From Enterobacter huaxiensis (GTDB lineage: Bacteria > Pseudomonadota > Gammaproteobacteria > Enterobacterales > Enterobacteriaceae), in assembly GCF_003594935.2 (NCBI RefSeq), contig NZ_CP043342.1, forward strand, positions 3,844,001 to 3,908,000: a stretch of DNA of 64,000 bases, read 5' to 3'. A program made the translations under genes and the position numbers. Below, piece after piece: positions 39,447-53,357 of the stretch. Below the pieces are notes generated by a model. That model worked only from the letters and a program-made list of their open reading frames with translations, was not told the DNA's origin and did not search any database. The first letter of the stretch is position 1, and each line of letters starts with the position of its first letter.

Positions 39447-41579
39447 TTATTTTAGGACTCGCACCCAGTACACGCCGCTTTCATCGCGTTTCGCCCCGTG
39501 GATATCCGTCTCAAAGCCCGGATAGTGACGACCAACAGAACAGAGCATCAGCAGGAAATCGAGCACCGCCCTGCTCGCTTCAGCGATCATCTCTCCCGGC
39601 ATCAGCAGCGGCACCCCCGGCGGATAAGGCAGTATCATGTTGGCCGAGACGCGTCCAACCAGATTTTCCAGCTCAATGGTTTCCACCTCGCCCTTCACCT
39701 GACGCTGCCACGCGTTGTGCGGCGTCAGCTTCATCTCCGGCAGAACGTCAAACGCCTGCAGCATCAGGCGCGGCAGATCGTGCTGGCGGATCAGCTTGTG
39801 GATCCCCTGAGCAAGATCCTGGATGCGCATATTGCGGTAGAAGTCAGGATCTTCCGCATAGAGATCCGGCAGCATATTCTTCACCCGCAGGTTCAGATCG
39901 TATGCGCGCTTAAACTCCATCAGGCCGCGCAGCAGGCCCATTGCCCGCGTTTTGTCGATCCCAATACTGAACAGGAACAGCAGGTTATAGGGCCCGGTTT
40001 TCTCAACTACCACGCCGCGCTCATCAAGGAACTTCGCGACCAGTGCGGCTGGGATCCCTTCGTCGCTCATGGTGCCGTGCTCGTCCATGCCCGGCGTCAG
40101 GATAGTCACCTTCACCGGGTCGAGGAACATATGGTCTGCATCCGCGTCGCGGAAGCCGTGCCAGCTTTCACCCGGTGCGACCGGCCAGCACTCCGCCTCG
40201 TCAATCTCTTCCGGCTGCCAGATATCAAAGAACCAGCCGTCGGCTTCCTCTTTCAGCCGCTGAACCTCTTTTCGGAAATGCAGAGCGCGCTCCACCGAAC
40301 GGTTAATCAAACGCTTGCCCGGATTGCCGCGCAGCATTGCCGCCGCCGTTTCAATTGAGGCCACCAGCGGATAGCTCGGTGAGGTGGTGGTGTGCATCAT
40401 AAAGGCTTCGTTGAAGGTATCTTCGTCGTACTCGCCTTTAATGTGAATGAGTGAGGCCTGGGAAAAGGCGGCCAGCATTTTGTGCGTCGATTGGGTTTCG
40501 AAAAACACTTTACCCGGCACGCGCTCGCCGCTCATGCCGCTTTTCCCGGAATAGATCGGGTGGAAATTGGTGTAAGGCACCCAGGCAGAATCAAAATGGA
40601 TAGACGGCACGTCCAGCGTCTGCTTGATCCAGTTGGTGTTGTACAGCAGCCCATCGTAGGTGGAGTTGGTGATCACAGCGTGGACAGGCCAGCTTGCGCC
40701 AGGGGTCGCCGCAACCTTATTTTCGATTGCGCCATGCGTAAACTCACGGCGCGGAATGCCGCCAAGAATGCCCAGCGCGTTGCGCGTCGGCGACAGCCAG
40801 ATCGGTACGACGTCGCTCATCATCAGCAGATGCGCCAGCGATTTATGGCAGTTACGGTCGATGAGCAGCGTGCTTCCTGCAGGTGCAGCGTACATCCCGA
40901 CGATTTTGTTGGAGGTCGAGGTGCCGTTGGTCACCATGTAGCTCTGCTCGGCGCCGAAGGTGCGGGCGATATACTCTTCGGCTTCCAGGTGCGGGCCGGT
41001 ATGGTCGAGCAAAGACCCTAACTCAGTGACCGAAATCGACACGTCCGCTTTGAGGGTATTGCCACCGAAAAAATCATAGAACAGGCAGCCTACGGGGCTT
41101 TTCTGATAGGCCGTCCCCGCCATATGGCCGGGCGTGCAGAAGGTGTATTTGCCTTCCTTCACGTAGGTGAACAGCGCGCGGGTAAACGGCGGCGTGATGT
41201 TATCGAGATATTCGCCGGTGTATTGCTGAATGCGGGTCGCAATGTCTTCCGCCACGCCGAGGGAGTACTCAAAGAACCACAGCGCCATACGCATATCCTG
41301 GGCGCTGACGTCCATCGTCGAGTGGGTGTTGATAAACGCGTACAGCGGGAGATACTCGTTCAGCTTGTTGATCTCGCTGCACAGCTCCAGGTCATATTCA
41401 TCCCAGTCAAAGATCACGCCGCAGATGCGCGGGTTGTGCTCGATGAACTTCAGCAGGTCGGCGCTGTTATGCGGCCAGATCAGCTGATATCCGCGGGACT
41501 GCAGGGCTTGCTCCAGCTCCTTGATGGGCTCATCTTTATAAAAGACGCCGTGTGGCCCCATGATGGCAATGATGTTCAT
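39447..41579 (-). CDS. ldcC: Constitutive lysine decarboxylase
   Basis: LdcC decarboxylates lysine to cadaverine. The 710-residue protein has an N-terminal wing domain (about 1-130), the fold I PLP domain with Lys367 (TQSTHKMLAAFSQ) as Schiff-base lysine, the block HFDSAWVPYTNF, and the C-terminal domain. Length fits LdcC (713). It lies between accA and yaeR, the ldcC locus, and not beside cadB, which argues against CadA. Confidence 0.95.
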   Translation of the reverse strand: MNIIAIMGPHGVFYKDEPIKELEQALQSRGYQLIWPHNSADLLKFIEHNPRICGVIFDWDEYDLELCSEINKLNEYLPLYAFINTHSTMDVSAQDMRMALWFFEYSLGVAEDIATRIQQYTGEYLDNITPPFTRALFTYVKEGKYTFCTPGHMAGTAYQKSPVGCLFYDFFGGNTLKADVSISVTELGSLLDHTGPHLEAEEYIARTFGAEQSYMVTNGTSTSNKIVGMYAAPAGSTLLIDRNCHKSLAHLLMMSDVVPIWLSPTRNALGILGGIPRREFTHGAIENKVAATPGASWPVHAVITNSTYDGLLYNTNWIKQTLDVPSIHFDSAWVPYTNFHPIYSGKSGMSGERVPGKVFFETQSTHKMLAAFSQASLIHIKGEYDEDTFNEAFMMHTTTSPSYPLVASIETAAAMLRGNPGKRLINRSVERALHFRKEVQRLKEEADGWFFDIWQPEEIDEAECWPVAPGESWHGFRDADADHMFLDPVKVTILTPGMDEHGTMSDEGIPAALVAKFLDERGVVVEKTGPYNLLFLFSIGIDKTRAMGLLRGLMEFKRAYDLNLRVKNMLPDLYAEDPDFYRNMRIQDLAQGIHKLIRQHDLPRLMLQAFDVLPEMKLTPHNAWQRQVKGEVETIELENLVGRVSANMILPYPPGVPLLMPGEMIAEASRAVLDFLLMLCSVGRHYPGFETDIHGAKRDESGVYWVRVLK

Positions 41580-41633
41580 GGCGTACCTCCTTAAAAAACA
41601 TTAGCTAAGCATAGCCAGGGTAAACCGCAGGTA

Positions 41634-41663
41634 TAAAAAAAGCCGCAACAATGTGCGGCTTTT
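41634..41663 (-). terminator. Terminator after accA
   Basis: A stem AAGCCGCA (41640-41647) / TGCGGCTT (41654-41661) is followed by a seven-T run on the minus strand. It closes the long lipid A/phospholipid/replication cluster that ends with accA. Confidence 0.9.
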
Positions 41664-41679
41664 CAGATAATTGTGAAGC

Positions 41680-42639
41680 TTACGCGTAACCGTAGGTCAT
41701 CAGACGCTGATAGCGACGGTTGAGCAGGTCTTCTTTGCTCAGCACGTCGAGGTCTGCCAGATCCGCCAGCAGCTGCGCCTTCAGGGAAGCGGCCATCACT
41801 TCCGGCTTACGGTGTGCACCACCCAGCGGCTCCGGGATGATGGAGTCGATCAGCTTAAGCTCTTTCAGGCGTGGGGCAATGATGCCCATCGCTTCTGCTG
41901 CCAGAGGCGCTTTGTCAGCGCTTTTCCACAGAATGGACGCACAGCCTTCCGGAGAGATAACGGAATAGGTGCTGTACTGCAGCATATTCACTTTATCACC
42001 CACGCCAATCGCCAGCGCACCGCCGGAGCCACCTTCACCGATAACGGTACAGATGACCGGCACGCTCAGGCGAGACATCTCACGCAGGTTGCGTGCGATA
42101 GCTTCAGACTGACCGCGCTCTTCCGCACCCACGCCAGGGTAGGCGCCCGGGGTGTCGATAAAGGTGATGATTGGCATATTGAAACGCTCAGCCATCTCCA
42201 TCAGACGCAGGGCTTTACGGTAGCCTTCTGGTGCAGGCATACCAAAGTTACGGCGAATCTTTTCTTTGGTTTCACGGCCTTTCTGATGACCAATGATCAT
42301 CACCGGGCGTCCATCCAGACGTGCGATACCGCCAACGATAGCTTTATCGTCAGCGTAAGCGCGATCGCCTGCCAGTTCGTCAAACTCATCAAACGCCATG
42401 CGGACATAATCCAGGGTGTACGGGCGCTGTGGGTGACGCGCCAGCTGGGCTACCTGCCATGCGCCGAGATCGGCAAAGATTTTGCGCGTCAGTTCTACGC
42501 TTTTCTCGCGCAGACGATGCACTTCTTCGTCGATGTTAATATCCAGTTTTTCATCCTGACGGCTAACTGCTGTCAGAGAATCGATTTTCGCTTCCAGCTC
42601 TGCAATCGGCTGTTCGAAATCAAGGAAATTCAGACTCAT
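41680..42639 (-). CDS. accA: Acetyl-CoA carboxylase carboxyltransferase subunit alpha
   Basis: AccA with AccD moves the carboxyl group from biotin to acetyl-CoA, giving malonyl-CoA for fatty acid synthesis. The 319-residue crotonase-fold protein contains [15 protein letters not shown], which forms the oxyanion hole, and the N-terminal coiled segment that starts the family ([19 protein letters not shown]). It follows dnaE by 12 bases. Confidence 0.98.
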   Translation of the reverse strand: MSLNFLDFEQPIAELEAKIDSLTAVSRQDEKLDINIDEEVHRLREKSVELTRKIFADLGAWQVAQLARHPQRPYTLDYVRMAFDEFDELAGDRAYADDKAIVGGIARLDGRPVMIIGHQKGRETKEKIRRNFGMPAPEGYRKALRLMEMAERFNMPIITFIDTPGAYPGVGAEERGQSEAIARNLREMSRLSVPVICTVIGEGGSGGALAIGVGDKVNMLQYSTYSVISPEGCASILWKSADKAPLAAEAMGIIAPRLKELKLIDSIIPEPLGGAHRKPEVMAASLKAQLLADLADLDVLSKEDLLNRRYQRLMTYGYA

Positions 42640-42651
42640 AGTATTCCTGTA

Positions 42652-45600
42652 TTAGTCAAACTCCAGTTCCACCTGCTCCGAACCAATGAGGCCACGGAGA
42701 TCGTTCAGTAAACGATCGCTCGGAGAGACACGCCACGTTGCACCAAAGCGCAACCGCGCGCGTGCATCCGCCCTCTGATAGTAGAGATGTACTGGAATGG
42801 TCCCCGAGCGGTGGGGTTCCAGAGACTGACGGAGTCGGTTTAAAAGCTGGTCATCAATTTGCCTGTCCGTCAGCGAGATAGCAAGCCCGCGAGCATATTT
42901 TTCACGGGCTTCGTCAATGTCCATCACTTCGCGGGCGGTCATTTTAAGCCCCCCGCTGAAGTCATCAAAGCTGACCTGTCCGCTGACGATAAGTATGCGG
43001 TCTTTTTCCAGCAAATGCTGGTATTTATCCAGCGCGTCGGTGAACAACATCACCTCCAGACGCCCGGAACGGTCATCCAGCGTGCAGATGCCGATACGAT
43101 TGCCGCGCTTGGTGACCATTACCCTTGCAGCAATCACGAGCCCCGCAGCCGTGGTGATTTTACCACGATCTGTCGGATGCATGTCTTTTAGCCTGTTGCC
43201 GCCGACATAGCGCTCAATTTCCTTAATGTACTGGTTGATTGGGTGCCCCGTCAGGTACAAGCCTAACGTTTCACGTTCACCATCCAGCACCACCTGTTCT
43301 GGCCAGGGTTGGCAGTTAGAATAGGACTGCTCAATCTGCTCTGGCTCTTCCGCCAGCACGCCAAACATATCCGCCTGGCCTATGGCTTCCGCTTTTGCGT
43401 GCTGATCCGCCGCTTTCAGCGCATCACCGAGCGAGTTCATCAGCGCGGCGCGGTGCGGGCCCAGCCTGTCGAACGCGCCGGACATGATCAGTTTTTCGAG
43501 CACGCGGCGGTTCAGCTTTTTGGTGTCGGTACGGGCGCACAGATCGAACAGCTCGCGGAAGTAACCGCCGTTGTTACGCGCCTCGATGATCGCCTCAATA
43601 GGCCCCTCACCCACGCCTTTGATCGCGCCGATACCGTAAACGATTTCCCCGTGTTCATTGACGTGGAAATGGTACAGGCCTGAGTTAATGTCCGGCGGCA
43701 GGATCTTCAGCCCCATGCGCCAGCACTCGTCCACAAGGCCAACGACCTTCTCGGTGTTGTCCATATCGGCGGTCATTACCGCCGCCATAAACTCAGCTGG
43801 ATAGTGCGCCTTCAGCCACAGCGTCTGATACGAGACCAAAGCATAGGCGGCAGAGTGAGATTTGTTAAACCCATAACCCGCAAATTTCTCTACAAGGTCA
43901 AAGATTTTAATCGCCAGTTCGCCGTCAATACCGTTTTTTCTCGCGCCTTCTTCGAAGGTGCCGCGCTGCTTGGCCATCTCTTCCGGCTTTTTCTTACCCA
44001 TCGCTCGACGCAGCATGTCCGCGCCGCCAAGGGTGTAGCCAGAGAGCACCTGGGCAATCTGCATAACCTGTTCCTGATACAGGATGATGCCGTAGGTTGG
44101 CTCCAGTACCGGTTTCAGGCATTCGTGCTGCCACTGAACGTCTGGGTAGGAAATCTCTTCGCGCCCGTGCTTACGGTCGATAAAGTTATCTACCATCCCT
44201 GACTGCAGCGGGCCCGGACGGAACAGGGCCACCAGGGCGATCATATCTTCGAAGCAGTCAGGCTGCAGGCGCTTAATGAGATCTTTCATGCCGCGGGATT
44301 CAAGCTGGAAGACGGCCGTCGTCTCCGAGCGCTGCAGCATGTCGAAACTTTTTTTGTCATCCAGCGGGATGGCAGCAATGTCTATTGGCTCAAGGCCCTG
44401 CTTTTCCCGGCGCGGGTTGATCATCTTTAGCGCCCAGTCGATGATCGTCAGCGTACGCAGGCCGAGGAAGTCGAACTTCACCAGCCCGGCGTATTCCACG
44501 TCGTTCTTATCGAACTGAGTAACCGGGTGCTGGCCCGCTTCATCGCAGTACAGCGGTGCGAAGTCGGTGATTTTGGTCGGGGCGATAACCACGCCCCCTG
44601 CGTGCTTACCGGCGTTACGCGTGACGCCTTCCAGCTTGCGCGCCATGTCGATCAGCGCTTTAACTTCCTCGTCGGCCTCGTAAATTTCAGGCAGCTGCGG
44701 CTCGGCTTCAAAGGCTTTCGCCAGGGTCATCCCCGGATCGGGCGGCACCAGCTTAGAGATGCGATCGACAAAACCGTAAGGATGCCCCAGCACGCGGCCC
44801 ACGTCGCGGATTACCGCTTTTGCCGCCATCGTACCGAAGGTAATAATCTGTGATACCGCATCACGGCCGTACATGTCCGCTACGTGCTCAATAACCTGGT
44901 CGCGTTTTTCCATACAAAAGTCGACGTCAAAGTCGGGCATGGAGACACGTTCCGGGTTAAGGAAACGTTCGAACAGCAGGTCAAATTCCAGCGGATCGAG
45001 GTCGGTGATTTTCAGCGCGTAGGCCACCAGCGAGCCTGCACCGGAGCCTCGGCCCGGGCCTACCGGCACACCGTTATCCTTCGACCACTGGATAAATTCC
45101 ATTACGATCAGGAAGTAGCCCGGGAAGCCCATCTGGTTGATCACCTGGAGTTCAATATCCAGACGTTCGTCGTACGGCGGTCGTTTCTCGTTACGTTCGG
45201 CTTCATCCGGGAACAGGAATTCCAGACGCTCCTCAAGCCCTTCTTTCGATTTCACCACCAGGAAATCTTCCGTGGTCATATCGCCTGTCGGGAACTGTGG
45301 CAGGAAGTATTCACCCAGGCGCACGGTAACGTTACAGCGCTTCGCTATCTCAACGCTGTTTTCAAGCGCTTCCGGGAGATCGGAGAAGAGCTCGCACATC
45401 TCGTCTTCGCTGCGCATGTACTGCTGCGAGGAGTAGTTACGCGGACGTTTCGGATCGTCGAGCGTAAAGCCGTCATGGATCGCCACGCGAATTTCATGCG
45501 CGTCAAAATCGCCCGCTTCAAGGAAACGTACATCGTTCGTCGCCACGACGGGCAGCCCGCGCTCTTCCGCAAGCGCGACCGCCGCATGCAGGTAGTTTTC

Positions 45601-46134
45601 TTCGTCGGCGCGTCCGGTGCGGATCAGCTCAAGGTAATAGCGATCCGGGAAATGTTCTTCGTAGAACGACACGCACTGGTCCACCAGCGCGCTGTTGCCG
45701 CGCAGCAGGCATTTGCCGACGTCACCCATGCGGCCGCCGGAGATCAGCAGCAGGCCTTCATTCAGCTCGGCCAGCCAGTCTCTGTCGATCCACGGCCCCT
45801 GCGCGCCATAGCCGCGCTGATAGGCTTTTGAGATAAGCAGGGTAAGGTTCTGATAACCCGTGTTGTTCATCGCCAGCACGGAAATCTGGCTCATTTCATC
45901 GCCGAGCAGCTCGCTCTGCACGTGAAAATCCGCACCGACGATAGGTTTCATCCCCACGCCGTGCACCGTCCCGTAGAACTTCACCAGGCCACACAGGTTG
46001 GTAAAATCGGTGATCGCCAGCGCAGGCATGCCAAGCGCGGCCGCCTTTTTCACAAGCGGTCCGGTCTTTGCCAGCCCATCGATCATGGAGTAGTCGCTAT
46101 GCACCCGCAGGTGTACGAAACGTGGTTCAGCCAT
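42652..46134 (-). CDS. dnaE: DNA polymerase III alpha subunit
   Basis: The replicative polymerase, 1160 residues, same as E. coli. The PHP domain ([18 protein letters not shown]) is at the N-terminus, the catalytic palm with MPDFDVDFC (Asp401, Asp403) in the middle, then the fingers, the beta-clamp binding motif QADMFGVL (about 920-927), the OB fold and the tau-binding C-terminus. It works with epsilon (dnaQ in this window). Confidence 0.98.
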   Translation of the reverse strand: MAEPRFVHLRVHSDYSMIDGLAKTGPLVKKAAALGMPALAITDFTNLCGLVKFYGTVHGVGMKPIVGADFHVQSELLGDEMSQISVLAMNNTGYQNLTLLISKAYQRGYGAQGPWIDRDWLAELNEGLLLISGGRMGDVGKCLLRGNSALVDQCVSFYEEHFPDRYYLELIRTGRADEENYLHAAVALAEERGLPVVATNDVRFLEAGDFDAHEIRVAIHDGFTLDDPKRPRNYSSQQYMRSEDEMCELFSDLPEALENSVEIAKRCNVTVRLGEYFLPQFPTGDMTTEDFLVVKSKEGLEERLEFLFPDEAERNEKRPPYDERLDIELQVINQMGFPGYFLIVMEFIQWSKDNGVPVGPGRGSGAGSLVAYALKITDLDPLEFDLLFERFLNPERVSMPDFDVDFCMEKRDQVIEHVADMYGRDAVSQIITFGTMAAKAVIRDVGRVLGHPYGFVDRISKLVPPDPGMTLAKAFEAEPQLPEIYEADEEVKALIDMARKLEGVTRNAGKHAGGVVIAPTKITDFAPLYCDEAGQHPVTQFDKNDVEYAGLVKFDFLGLRTLTIIDWALKMINPRREKQGLEPIDIAAIPLDDKKSFDMLQRSETTAVFQLESRGMKDLIKRLQPDCFEDMIALVALFRPGPLQSGMVDNFIDRKHGREEISYPDVQWQHECLKPVLEPTYGIILYQEQVMQIAQVLSGYTLGGADMLRRAMGKKKPEEMAKQRGTFEEGARKNGIDGELAIKIFDLVEKFAGYGFNKSHSAAYALVSYQTLWLKAHYPAEFMAAVMTADMDNTEKVVGLVDECWRMGLKILPPDINSGLYHFHVNEHGEIVYGIGAIKGVGEGPIEAIIEARNNGGYFRELFDLCARTDTKKLNRRVLEKLIMSGAFDRLGPHRAALMNSLGDALKAADQHAKAEAIGQADMFGVLAEEPEQIEQSYSNCQPWPEQVVLDGERETLGLYLTGHPINQYIKEIERYVGGNRLKDMHPTDRGKITTAAGLVIAARVMVTKRGNRIGICTLDDRSGRLEVMLFTDALDKYQHLLEKDRILIVSGQVSFDDFSGGLKMTAREVMDIDEAREKYARGLAISLTDRQIDDQLLNRLRQSLEPHRSGTIPVHLYYQRADARARLRFGATWRVSPSDRLLNDLRGLIGSEQVELEFD

Positions 46135-46172
46135 CTTCAGATTCCGCGTTACTTAATTGCTTGCGTCTTGAT

Positions 46173-46769
46173 TCAGGACACCCGTCCCAGCGCGCGTTTA
46201 ACCGGGCCAAAACTGCGCCGATGGTGTTCAGTTGCGCCATGTTCAGCCAGCTTTTCCAGATGAAAAGCGGTTGGATACCCTTTGTGCTGGGCAAACCCAT
46301 ACGCGGGATACGTGAGGTCCAGCGCGGCCATTTCGGCGTCGCGTGTCACTTTGGCAATGATAGAAGCCGCACTGATTTCGGCGACCCGGCTGTCACCTTT
46401 AACCACAGCCATTGATGGCATGGGCAGTGCAGGGCAGCGGTTTCCGTCGATCAGGACATATTCAGGCACGATCTTAAGGCCGGCGACCGCACGCTGCATC
46501 GCCAACATGGTGGCATGCAGAATGTTCAGTTCGTCGATCTCGTGCGGCTCAGCGCGCCCCAGACTCCAGGCCAGCGCATTTTCCGTGATCTCATCAAACA
46601 ACGCCAGACGGCGCTTTTCAGACAGTTTTTTAGAGTCATTCAAACCAACGATCGGACGCGCAGGATCCAGGATCACCGCAGCCGTGACAACGGCACCCAC
46701 TAATGGGCCGCGCCCGACTTCATCCACACCGGCAACGAGATGCGTGTGTGGGTATATAAATTCCATCAT
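46173..46769 (-). CDS. rnhB: Ribonuclease HII
   Basis: RNase HII removes single ribonucleotides from DNA. The 198-residue protein has the active-site residues in [15 protein letters not shown] (Asp16, Glu17), LIDGN (Asp108) and [11 protein letters not shown]. Its start overlaps the lpxB stop as ATGA. Confidence 0.97.
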   Translation of the reverse strand: MMEFIYPHTHLVAGVDEVGRGPLVGAVVTAAVILDPARPIVGLNDSKKLSEKRRLALFDEITENALAWSLGRAEPHEIDELNILHATMLAMQRAVAGLKIVPEYVLIDGNRCPALPMPSMAVVKGDSRVAEISAASIIAKVTRDAEMAALDLTYPAYGFAQHKGYPTAFHLEKLAEHGATEHHRRSFGPVKRALGRVS

Positions 46770-47914
46770 CTTGCTAGCTCCAGCACCGCATCCGCCGCTT
46801 GCTCATCGGCATTACAGCGGATCTGCTGATGCAGTTCGCGGAAGGTGTCATGCATCTGGTGGCTGGTTTTGCCATCGGCAAGCAGCGGCAATAGCGCATC
46901 GGCCAATGCCTGCGGCTGGCATTCATCCTGCAAAAGCTCTTTCACCAGCTCACGTCCGGCAAGCAGGTTTGGCAGGGAAACGTAGTCGGTTTTGACCAGA
47001 CGTTTCGCCAGCCAGAAGGTGAATGGCTTCATGCGGTAACCCACCACCATCGGGCATTTCGCCAGCATGCACTCCAGTGCAGCAGTGCCAGAGGCCAGCA
47101 GGGCGGCATCACTCGCAACCATCGCCTCACGGCCCTTCCCGTCCAGGAGATGGACATGGAGATCCGGCGCCACTTCCGTTTTTATGCGTTCAAACTGCTC
47201 GCGACGTTTGGCATTGACCAGCGGCACGACCACTTCAAGGTCAGGGTACGTTTCGCGAAGAATCTGAGCTGTTCTGAGGAAATCAGCACTCAGCATCTCG
47301 ACTTCTGCGCCACGGCTTCCCGGCAGCAGCGCCAGGCAGTGAGCGTCATGAGGGATACCCAGCACGTCGCGCGCCGCATTTTTATCCGGATCCAGCGGCA
47401 TGGCATCCGCCATGGTATGGCCGATAAAGCGGCATGGAACGTTAAATCTGTCGTAAAACGCTTTTTCGAAAGGCAGGAAAGCCAGCACCAGATCGGTGGA
47501 TCTCCCGATTTTGAAAACGCGTTTCTGTCGCCACGCCCAGACGGACGGACTGACATAGTGGATGGTCTTGATACCCTGCTTTTTCAGGTTCCCTTCGAGG
47601 GTAATGTTGAAATCAGGTGCATCAATACCGACAAAAACATCGGGCTTGAGGTCGGTAAAGCGGCGGGTGAGATCGGCACGAATATGCAGCAAGCGGCGTA
47701 GACGCCCCAGCACCTCGACGATGCCCATCACGGCCAGCTCTTCCATCTCATACCAGGCTTCACAGCCCTCGGCCTGCATCAGCGGGCCAGCAACGCCAAC
47801 AAAACGGGCGTTAGGCACGCGCGCCTTCAGCGCACGGATAAGACCTGCACCAAGAATATCGCCGGAGGTTTCTCCGGCGACCAGGGCAATCGTAAGCGGA
47901 CGACTGTCGACCAT
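46766..47914 (-). CDS. lpxB: Lipid A disaccharide synthase
   Basis: LpxB joins UDP-2,3-diacylglucosamine to lipid X, forming the lipid A disaccharide at the inner membrane. The 382-residue GT-B (family GT19) protein has the N-terminal [16 protein letters not shown] and [15 protein letters not shown] motifs and the C-terminal [10 protein letters not shown] donor site. It overlaps lpxA by one base (TAATG). Confidence 0.98.
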   Translation of the reverse strand: MVDSRPLTIALVAGETSGDILGAGLIRALKARVPNARFVGVAGPLMQAEGCEAWYEMEELAVMGIVEVLGRLRRLLHIRADLTRRFTDLKPDVFVGIDAPDFNITLEGNLKKQGIKTIHYVSPSVWAWRQKRVFKIGRSTDLVLAFLPFEKAFYDRFNVPCRFIGHTMADAMPLDPDKNAARDVLGIPHDAHCLALLPGSRGAEVEMLSADFLRTAQILRETYPDLEVVVPLVNAKRREQFERIKTEVAPDLHVHLLDGKGREAMVASDAALLASGTAALECMLAKCPMVVGYRMKPFTFWLAKRLVKTDYVSLPNLLAGRELVKELLQDECQPQALADALLPLLADGKTSHQMHDTFRELHQQIRCNADEQAADAVLELAR

Positions 47915-48702
47915 TAACGAATCAGACCCCTTGTTGAACGGTCAAAGAACTCCATGAACGCGTTCACTTCCGGGTGCTTATTCGCCAGCTCGGCAATTTC
48001 CGGCTTTGCCTCTTCCAGCGTTTTGCCGTTACGGTACAACTGCTTGTACGCGTTGCGGATCGCCGTAATTGCCTCTCGGCTAAAGCCACGACGCTTGAGG
48101 CCTTCAATGTTCACGCCAAACGGCGTGGCATGGTTACCCTGCGCAATCACGTAAGGTGGGACGTCCTGCGCCACACCCGAGCATCCGCCGACCATCACGT
48201 GTGCACCAATGATGCAGAACTGATGGACTGCGGTCATGCCGCCGATAATTGCGAAATCGTCAACCGATACGTGTCCCGCCAGCGTTGCGTTGTTGGCGAG
48301 AATACAGCGGCTACCTACCGTACAGTCATGCGCAATGTGCGCATTAACCATAAACAGGTTGTCGCTGCCTACCTTCGTCAATCCACCGCCCTGCACTGTT
48401 CCACGATGAATGGTGACGCTTTCGCGAATACGGTTACGATCGCCGATTTCCAAACGGGTCGACTCACCAGCATATTTTAAATCCTGGTTTACTTCGCCGA
48501 TGGAGGCGAACTGATAGATCTCGTTATTGCAGCCAATGGTTGTATGACCATTCACCACGACGTGAGATTTCAGTACTGTACCCTCACCAATTTCGACATG
48601 GGGTCCAACAATACAAAACGGACCGATGTGAACGTTAGCACCAATGATGGCACCCACTTCCACAATAGCAGTAGGATGAATAAAGGCAGATTTATCAATC
48701 AC
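47914..48702 (-). CDS. lpxA: UDP-GlcNAc acyltransferase
   Basis: LpxA adds the first hydroxyacyl chain from 3-hydroxymyristoyl-ACP to UDP-GlcNAc. The 262-residue protein is a left-handed beta-helix of hexapeptide repeats ([26 protein letters not shown]...) with the catalytic His in [11 protein letters not shown]. It is followed, three bases upstream, by fabZ. Confidence 0.98.
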   Translation of the reverse strand: MIDKSAFIHPTAIVEVGAIIGANVHIGPFCIVGPHVEIGEGTVLKSHVVVNGHTTIGCNNEIYQFASIGEVNQDLKYAGESTRLEIGDRNRIRESVTIHRGTVQGGGLTKVGSDNLFMVNAHIAHDCTVGSRCILANNATLAGHVSVDDFAIIGGMTAVHQFCIIGAHVMVGGCSGVAQDVPPYVIAQGNHATPFGVNIEGLKRRGFSREAITAIRNAYKQLYRNGKTLEEAKPEIAELANKHPEVNAFMEFFDRSTRGLIR

Positions 48703-48705
48703 GTA

Positions 48706-49161
48706 TCAGGACTCCCGGCTTCTCGCGCACATCATAGTCGCTTCGCAAACAACTTTGCCGTCAACCAGAGCTACGCCTTTGAAGCGAGTCAGGCCACGAC
48801 GCGTTTTTTCAAAAGTGACTTCCATGATCATCTGATCACCAGGCACGACTGGACGCTTGAAGCGCGCTTCATCGATACCCGCGAAGTAATAAAGTTCACC
48901 TGGCTCCAGTTTACCAACGCTTTTAAACGCCAGAATACCGGTAGCCTGTGCCATCGCTTCCAGGATCAACACACCCGGGAAGATAGGCTTACCAGGGAAG
49001 TGTCCCTGGAAGAACGGCTCGTTAACGGAGACATTTTTCACTGCGCGCAGAAAACGACCTTCTTCAAAATCCAGCACACGGTCTACCAGCAAAAACGGGT
49101 AACGGTGCGGCAGAAGTTCTAAAATCTCTTCAATATGCAGAGTATGAGTGTCAGTAGTCAA
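48706..49161 (-). CDS. fabZ: 3-hydroxyacyl-ACP dehydratase FabZ
   Basis: FabZ dehydrates 3-hydroxyacyl-ACP in fatty acid elongation, competing with LpxA/LpxD for the substrate. The 151-residue hot-dog protein has His54 ([12 protein letters not shown]) and Glu68 (LEAMAQ). The start is TTG at 49161, preceded by AGGAAGAG, as in E. coli; the frame is open to 49203. Confidence 0.97.
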   Translation of the reverse strand: MTTDTHTLHIEEILELLPHRYPFLLVDRVLDFEEGRFLRAVKNVSVNEPFFQGHFPGKPIFPGVLILEAMAQATGILAFKSVGKLEPGELYYFAGIDEARFKRPVVPGDQMIMEVTFEKTRRGLTRFKGVALVDGKVVCEATMMCARSRES

Positions 49162-49202
49162 AATACTCTTCCTGTCAAATGTACCAAATAGCAATAATAA
49201 CA

Positions 49203-49236
49203 CGGCCTGCCGGTTTATAAGAAAGCCGACAGGCCG
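49203..49236 (-). other. Hairpin in the lpxD-fabZ gap
   Basis: An inverted repeat CGGCCTG / CAGGCCG (49203-49209, 49230-49236), extended inward after one mismatch, lies in the 103-base gap. It has no T run and may be an mRNA processing or stability element. Confidence 0.5.
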
Positions 49237-49264
49237 GGAAAAATAGCGTTAAACAGATGAACGC

Positions 49265-50290
49265 TTAGTCTTGTTGATCGATCTTGCGCTCAATCGCTTT
49301 GAGGCGCTTGCTCATATCATCAATATTCATCACCAGAGCAGCTGTTTTACGCCATACCTTGTTCGGTTGCAGCGGAATGCCTGAGGAATAGACGCCCGGT
49401 TCAGTGATAGGACGCATTACCATGCCCATTCCTGTCACCGTCACCTTGTCGCATATTTCCATGTGGCCGTTGATCACGCTGGCACCGCCAATCATGCAGT
49501 AACGACCAATTTTGAGGCTACCGGCCATGATAACGCCGCCCGCAACTGCGGTATTGTCGCCAATCACAACGTTATGTGCAATCTGACACTGGTTATCGAT
49601 GATAACACCGTTGCCAATAATGGTGTCGTCCAGCGCACCGCGGTCGATGGTCGTACAGGCGCCGATCTCAACACGATCGCCGATAATCACGCGACCAAGC
49701 TGCGGGATCTTAACCCAGTTACCGCGATCGTTAGCATAGCCAAACCCGTCAGAACCGATCACCGTACCGGACTGAACGAGGCAATTTTCGCCGATCTCTA
49801 CTTCATGGTAAACGGACACATTAGCCCACAGACGGGAGCCTGCGCCAATTTTAGTCTGTTTTCCAACAAAGCAGCCAGGGCCAATGACCACGTTATCGCC
49901 CAGCACAACGCCGGACTCGATAACGGCATTAGCGCCAACTGCAACGTTGTTACCCAGCTGCGCCGTCGGATCGATTGCAGCGCTGGCCGCAATGTTTTGC
50001 GCCGGCTGCGGCGTGGTATCAAGAATTTGGGCCATGCGTGCATAGGTCAGGTAGGGATTTTTCACTACCAGTGCAGCGCTCGCGGCAAACGGGAGATCGT
50101 CCTGCGTCAGTACGACGGCAGACGCCTGGCATTGGGCCAGGTGTTCACGGTACTTGGGGCTTACCATGAAGGTAATGTTGCCCGCTTTAGCAGATTGCAT
50201 GGACGCAACAGCGGTGATGACGATATCGCCATCACCGTGTAATTCTGCATCCAACTGCTGAGCTAAATCAGCCAGTCGAATTGAAGGCAT
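49265..50290 (-). CDS. lpxD: UDP-3-O-(3-hydroxymyristoyl)glucosamine N-acyltransferase
   Basis: LpxD adds the N-linked hydroxyacyl chain in lipid A synthesis from acyl-ACP. The 341-residue trimer subunit has an N-terminal uridine-binding domain (about 1-100), a hexapeptide-repeat beta-helix with the catalytic His in [12 protein letters not shown], and a C-terminal helix. It lies three bases after skp. Confidence 0.98.
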   Translation of the reverse strand: MPSIRLADLAQQLDAELHGDGDIVITAVASMQSAKAGNITFMVSPKYREHLAQCQASAVVLTQDDLPFAASAALVVKNPYLTYARMAQILDTTPQPAQNIAASAAIDPTAQLGNNVAVGANAVIESGVVLGDNVVIGPGCFVGKQTKIGAGSRLWANVSVYHEVEIGENCLVQSGTVIGSDGFGYANDRGNWVKIPQLGRVIIGDRVEIGACTTIDRGALDDTIIGNGVIIDNQCQIAHNVVIGDNTAVAGGVIMAGSLKIGRYCMIGGASVINGHMEICDKVTVTGMGMVMRPITEPGVYSSGIPLQPNKVWRKTAALVMNIDDMSKRLKAIERKIDQQD

Positions 50291-50293
50291 TAC

Positions 50294-50788
50294 TTATTTA
50301 ACCTGTTTCAGAACATCAGCGGTGATGTCTTTAACATCGCTGCTGTTGAAAGCTACGGCGTTCGCATCCACAACCAGATCGATGCTCTGATCGGCAGCAA
50401 CTGCTTTAACAGCAGACTGAATACGCGTCACCAGCTTACCACGCTCTTCGTTAGAACGACGCTGACGATCCTGCTCGAAAGCCTGAGCTTTCTGGGAGAA
50501 GGTCTGGCGCTGTGCCATCACGTCTTTTTCCAGTTTGCTACGATCGCTCGCTTTCATGGTAGAACCATCACGCTGCAGACGCTGCATTTTAGTCTGGAGG
50601 TCACCTTCCATACGTTGCAGTTCGCCAGCACGGCCTTTGAATTCGTTTTCCAGAGTCGCAGAAACACCTGTTTTCTGTGCAACCTGCTGGAACAAATTAC
50701 CCATGTTGACGATTGCAATTTTGTCTGCTGCCTGAGCAGACGTTGCCATCGCTAAACCGAGACCTGCAGCTAATAACCACTTTTTCAC
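50294..50788 (-). CDS. skp: Periplasmic chaperone Skp (OmpH)
   Basis: Skp holds unfolded outer-membrane proteins on the way to the BAM complex. The 164-residue protein has a cleavable signal ending ATSAQA-ADK, and the two long basic coiled-coil arms (about 40-130). The GTG at 50788 (MKKWLLAAG) is preceded by AAGGAGTTAATT; the frame extends upstream without meaning. It lies 122 bases downstream of bamA. Confidence 0.96.
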   Translation of the reverse strand: MKKWLLAAGLGLAMATSAQAADKIAIVNMGNLFQQVAQKTGVSATLENEFKGRAGELQRMEGDLQTKMQRLQRDGSTMKASDRSKLEKDVMAQRQTFSQKAQAFEQDRQRRSNEERGKLVTRIQSAVKAVAADQSIDLVVDANAVAFNSSDVKDITADVLKQVK

Positions 50789-50910
50789 AATTAACTCCTT
50801 ACCATCCCATTGGCACCCGAAGGTGCCGTTCTTTGCGTGGCAAGGCGACCGTTTTACCGATCGCCGGTTGTCAGCGCTACACTGCCAACGCATTCCATTG
50901 CAGCGGATTA

Positions 50911-53346
<2,436 letters not shown>

Positions 53347-53357
53347 CTAACACTCTC

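Noticed and set aside
44884-45831. Long rightward 315-codon frame opposite dnaE
   Set aside because: Antisense shadow in a GC-rich conserved gene; dnaE is intact on the other strand.
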